From the NCBI GenBank assembly GCA_027592155.1, contig JAQCKY010000089.1, positions 1-7,747 on the forward strand: DNA of 7,747 nucleotides, read 5' to 3'. Shown piece by piece: positions 5,506 to 7,747 of this stretch. Position 1 is the stretch's first letter, and each line of letters begins with the position of its first letter. A program made the position numbers and the translations under genes. The notes under the pieces were generated by a model, which saw nothing but the letters and a program-made list of their open reading frames with translations, was not told where the DNA came from and did no database searches. The DNA is from Pseudomonadota bacterium (lineage in GTDB: Bacteria; Pseudomonadota; Alphaproteobacteria; Rhodospirillales; UBA2165).

Positions 5506-6513
5506 ATGAACACGTCATTTTTTAATTATAGCCGCATACTAAAGCTTTCGGGCGCCGCACTGATGGCCGCTGGCATACTGAGCCTCCATCATTCACCGGT
5601 TATGGCGTTTGGACATGACAAGCTGAAAGAGAGCTTGGAACAACTGACCCAACCGCCACCGCAACAGGCCCCAGCAACCCAGCCGGCCCAAGCCACGCCG
5701 ACTCCGGCGCCCGCACCGTCCCAAAGGCCGGCCCCAAAACGGTCGATCACCAACATTGCCGGTAACGTTTATCAGTTCAAAAATAACTTTCATAATTCGG
5801 TCCTCATGGTGACGCCGGACGGGATTATCTTTGTTGACCCGATCAACAATGACGCCTCCACCTGGTTGAAGGCCGAGGTGAAGCGGCGTTTTAACCAAAC
5901 CGTCAAATATGTTGTCTACAGCCATGATCACGCCGATCACATTTCCGGCGGTGAAGTCTTTGCCGATACGGCAATCTTCGTGGCCCATGAGCGCGCAAAG
6001 CGCGACATCATCGATGAGAAGCGGGCGACACCGGTGCCCGACATTACCTTTACCGACAAACTGACGTTGGAACTCGGCGGCAAGGTCGTAAACCTCAATT
6101 ATGTCGGCCGGAACCACTCCGATAATTCCATCGTCATTAGTTTTCCAGCTGAACGGGTTCTCCACGCGGTCGACTTCATTCCCGTAAAATCCGTCGCCTT
6201 CCGCGATCTGCCGGATAGTTTCATCGATGAATGGGTGGACTCGCTAAAGACCGTTGAGGCGATGGATTTCGATATTCTGTCGCCCGGTCATGGCGGCCTC
6301 GGCACCAAATCGGATGTCCGTGCCTTCCGTGGATATTTTGAAGAAATGCGGTCGGCGGTGACGGAAATGGCCCGTGCCGGTAAATCCGCCGATGAGGTCG
6401 TAGCGGCGGTCACCATGGACAAATATAAGAGCTGGGGCGGTTATGGCAGCTTTATCAAAGCGAACGTCCGGGCGATGTACGAACGGGTTCAGGCAAACCG
6501 ACGCGGTAATTAG
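5506..6513 (+). CDS. secreted metallo-beta-lactamase-fold hydrolase with proline-rich linker
   Basis: This 335-residue protein is predicted to be exported. A signal peptide spans residues 1-34, with basic R10/K13, a hydrophobic core at about 14-27, and cleavage after VMA. A short charged stretch and a Pro/Ala/Gln-rich linker (about 49-78) then tether the catalytic domain. The metallo-beta-lactamase domain (about 82-265) has a full ligand set: HDHADH (H140, H142, D144, H145), H204 in GRNHSDNS, bridging D223 and H262 in SPGHGG. The H-x-D-N and PGHG segments resemble subclass B1 beta-lactamases, but B1 has Cys where D223 stands and lacks the second His of HxHxDH. A non-lactamase hydrolase is therefore more likely. 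A helical tail (about 267-332) follows, as in SoxH-like or quinoprotein-associated hydrolases. The substrate is unknown. The gene is alone in its transcript, has no homology-level similarity to the first hydrolase outside the fold, and overlaps the convergent transporter by 4 bp. Confidence 0.88.
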   Translation: MNTSFFNYSRILKLSGAALMAAGILSLHHSPVMAFGHDKLKESLEQLTQPPPQQAPATQPAQATPTPAPAPSQRPAPKRSITNIAGNVYQFKNNFHNSVLMVTPDGIIFVDPINNDASTWLKAEVKRRFNQTVKYVVYSHDHADHISGGEVFADTAIFVAHERAKRDIIDEKRATPVPDITFTDKLTLELGGKVVNLNYVGRNHSDNSIVISFPAERVLHAVDFIPVKSVAFRDLPDSFIDEWVDSLKTVEAMDFDILSPGHGGLGTKSDVRAFRGYFEEMRSAVTEMARAGKSADEVVAAVTMDKYKSWGGYGSFIKANVRAMYERVQANRRGN

Positions 6514-7703
6514 GGACGACGTGTCTCCAGTTTCCGGAGCCATTGCGCCAGCGCGATATTGATTACGGTTCCGATGACCAAGGCTGGGCCAACTGCCGCC
6601 CAGCCACCGGTGGTTGTCACAACGAAGGCGACCGAGGGTGCGCCGAGAAGCTGTCCGACCTGGGAGCCCTGCAGCCAGTAACCGTTCGTCGTTCCCAATT
6701 GCGCGGGCGAGGGAGCATGTACCGGGCCGCCCGCCGCAAGGCTTGCGGGTTGCATGCCGCCGAAAAACGAAAAGGCGAGGCAGAGAACATATCGCACTGA
6801 ATCCGGCAGAAATTCCGGGAAAAACCCTAAGGCACAAAGTCCCATGACCGACGTGCCCACCGTCATCAACAGCCAACGGGGTGCGCCCCGGTGCATCAAT
6901 ACCCCACCAAACCAATTGCCGCCGATATTCATGGCGATGACGGGCGCGGTCAGAAGGGCGGCGAGCCCCAATGAGGCGGCGCGTTGATCGACGATGAAGG
7001 TCGGCAACCAAACCATCACCGCGGTCCATTGCGCGGTATAGGTCATAAATCCGACGGCGAGAATATTCGGTCCCGGTGTCGAGATTGTCAGCCAAGCGTC
7101 ACATAGAAACGACTGGCCCTTCGCGGCGCGTTTTGCCTGTCCGGGCTGCACGAAGATGGCGATCAGGATAAACATCACCGCGCTTAAGCCGGCGACCGCC
7201 AACCATAAGCCGCGCCATCCGCCGAGCTCCAGGATGAGAGGCGCGATTAGAACGGCAATCGTCATCCCCATCGGCACACTGGTGCTATAGATGCTGATCG
7301 CCAGGCTTCGGTCGCGGTCAGAGGCCAGCCCGGCAATCAGAGACGGAGAGGCAACGGCGGCGCAGATATAGGCACCGCCTTCGACAGCTCGGGAGATCAG
7401 CAACATCGTCGCCGTTTCAGTGAAGGCGCCGGCGGTTCCTCCGATGACGAACCCAATCAGCGCTGTTTTCATCAGACGCGCATGCCCGAACCGGTCGCCG
7501 AGCAATCCTGCTGCGATGCCCCCGGTAGCACCAACAAGCCCGACGATTGAGACGATCCAGCCGGCGGCAACCAGGCTGACATCCAGCTCTTTCATGATCG
7601 ACGGCAGAGCGGGCGGTGACTTACCGAGATGCGTCGCCGCTGTAATGGTCGCGATATAGATCAGCGTGATCAGCGGCCAGTTGGTATCCGAATCCTTGGT
7701 CAT
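6510..7703 (-). CDS. MFS transporter, CynX/NimT-like
   Basis: This 397-residue integral membrane protein has 12 predicted helices, roughly at 10-27, 46-68, 78-97, 100-122, 135-160, 165-186, 213-237, 246-269, 277-296, 302-325, 341-363 and 369-389. A cytoplasmic loop (187-212) separates the two halves. The loop after helix 2 carries the MFS signature GLLGDRFGHARLMK (66-79), and R105 in SRAVEGG fits motif B of helix 4. The loop after helix 8 (about 266-276, VLMHRGAPR) is a weak second copy of the signature. The family moves small solutes, often by proton exchange; the GKSPPALPSIMKELDVS segment (27-43) recalls the CynX/NimT group, but the substrate cannot be inferred. The ATG at 7701-7703 is chosen. 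A TTG six codons upstream (7719-7721) is possible, and an in-frame stop lies just beyond it; neither start has a clear ribosome site. The gene converges on the second hydrolase, so any functional link is speculative. Confidence 0.9.
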   Translation of the reverse strand: MTKDSDTNWPLITLIYIATITAATHLGKSPPALPSIMKELDVSLVAAGWIVSIVGLVGATGGIAAGLLGDRFGHARLMKTALIGFVIGGTAGAFTETATMLLISRAVEGGAYICAAVASPSLIAGLASDRDRSLAISIYSTSVPMGMTIAVLIAPLILELGGWRGLWLAVAGLSAVMFILIAIFVQPGQAKRAAKGQSFLCDAWLTISTPGPNILAVGFMTYTAQWTAVMVWLPTFIVDQRAASLGLAALLTAPVIAMNIGGNWFGGVLMHRGAPRWLLMTVGTSVMGLCALGFFPEFLPDSVRYVLCLAFSFFGGMQPASLAAGGPVHAPSPAQLGTTNGYWLQGSQVGQLLGAPSVAFVVTTTGGWAAVGPALVIGTVINIALAQWLRKLETRRP

Positions 7704-7747
7704 GGCCGGGGGTTGCGACAACGTCTAGAACGTGATGCTGGGGTTGC

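Noticed and set aside
5593..6165. 190-codon minus-strand frame opposite the second hydrolase
   Set aside because: It is antisense to the metal-binding motifs and has no recognisable domain of its own.
5506..6513. Calling the second hydrolase a beta-lactamase resistance gene
   Set aside because: The zinc-binding Cys of subclass B1 is Asp and HxHxDH is present, so the sequence does not support resistance function.
6244..7095. 283-codon open frame on the minus strand inside the transporter and hydrolase ends
   Set aside because: It is out of frame with the transporter, whose translation shows clear helices and MFS motifs. The translation here is arginine-rich and shows no domain.
1..7747. Mobile element, CRISPR array, tRNA or phage remnant
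   Set aside because: I saw no transposase or integrase motifs, no regularly spaced repeats, no tRNA-like cloverleaf and no terminal inverted repeats on reading both strands.

Overview
This 7.7-kb window is ordinary, gene-dense bacterial chromosome of moderately high GC. It probably comes from an alphaproteobacterium, perhaps a free-living Rhodospirillales-like organism. That placement is an inference from protein style (FkbM methyltransferase, LysR regulator, Gram-negative signal peptides, MFS carrier) and codon choice; no rRNA or marker gene is present to fix it. I see no insertion sequence, integrase, tRNA, CRISPR array or phage gene.

Layout. On the minus strand at the left are an FkbM-type methyltransferase with a glycosyltransferase-like N-terminus (2-1243) and, 42 bp upstream of it, a well-conserved fumarylacetoacetase, the last enzyme of tyrosine/homogentisate breakdown (1286-2596). 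A 147-bp intergenic region holding a 12-bp perfect palindrome and a TTC-N9-GAA dyad separates fumarylacetoacetase from a divergent LysR-type regulator (2744-3661, plus). Two exported metallo-beta-lactamase-fold hydrolases follow on the plus strand. The first (3834-5273) is about 480 residues with a long beta-rich N-terminal domain, and a clear intrinsic terminator follows it. The second (5506-6513) is 335 residues with a proline-rich linker behind its signal peptide. A 12-helix MFS transporter (6510-7703, minus) converges on the second hydrolase, and the two coding ends overlap by 4 bp.

How the parts may work together. The divergent LysR/fumarylacetoacetase pair is the classic arrangement of a LysR regulator with its target, so regulation of fumarylacetoacetase, and perhaps of the trailing FkbM gene, is the best-supported functional link. 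The two hydrolases keep complete metal-binding residue sets and should act in the periplasm or outside the cell; their substrates cannot be read from sequence. No homogentisate dioxygenase or maleylacetoacetate isomerase lies in the window, so fumarylacetoacetase is separated here from its usual pathway partners. I found no convincing new multi-gene system. The points most worth checking are the intergenic control region, the two unlike secreted hydrolases, the N-terminal half of the FkbM protein, and a possible 21-codon ORF between the hydrolase genes.
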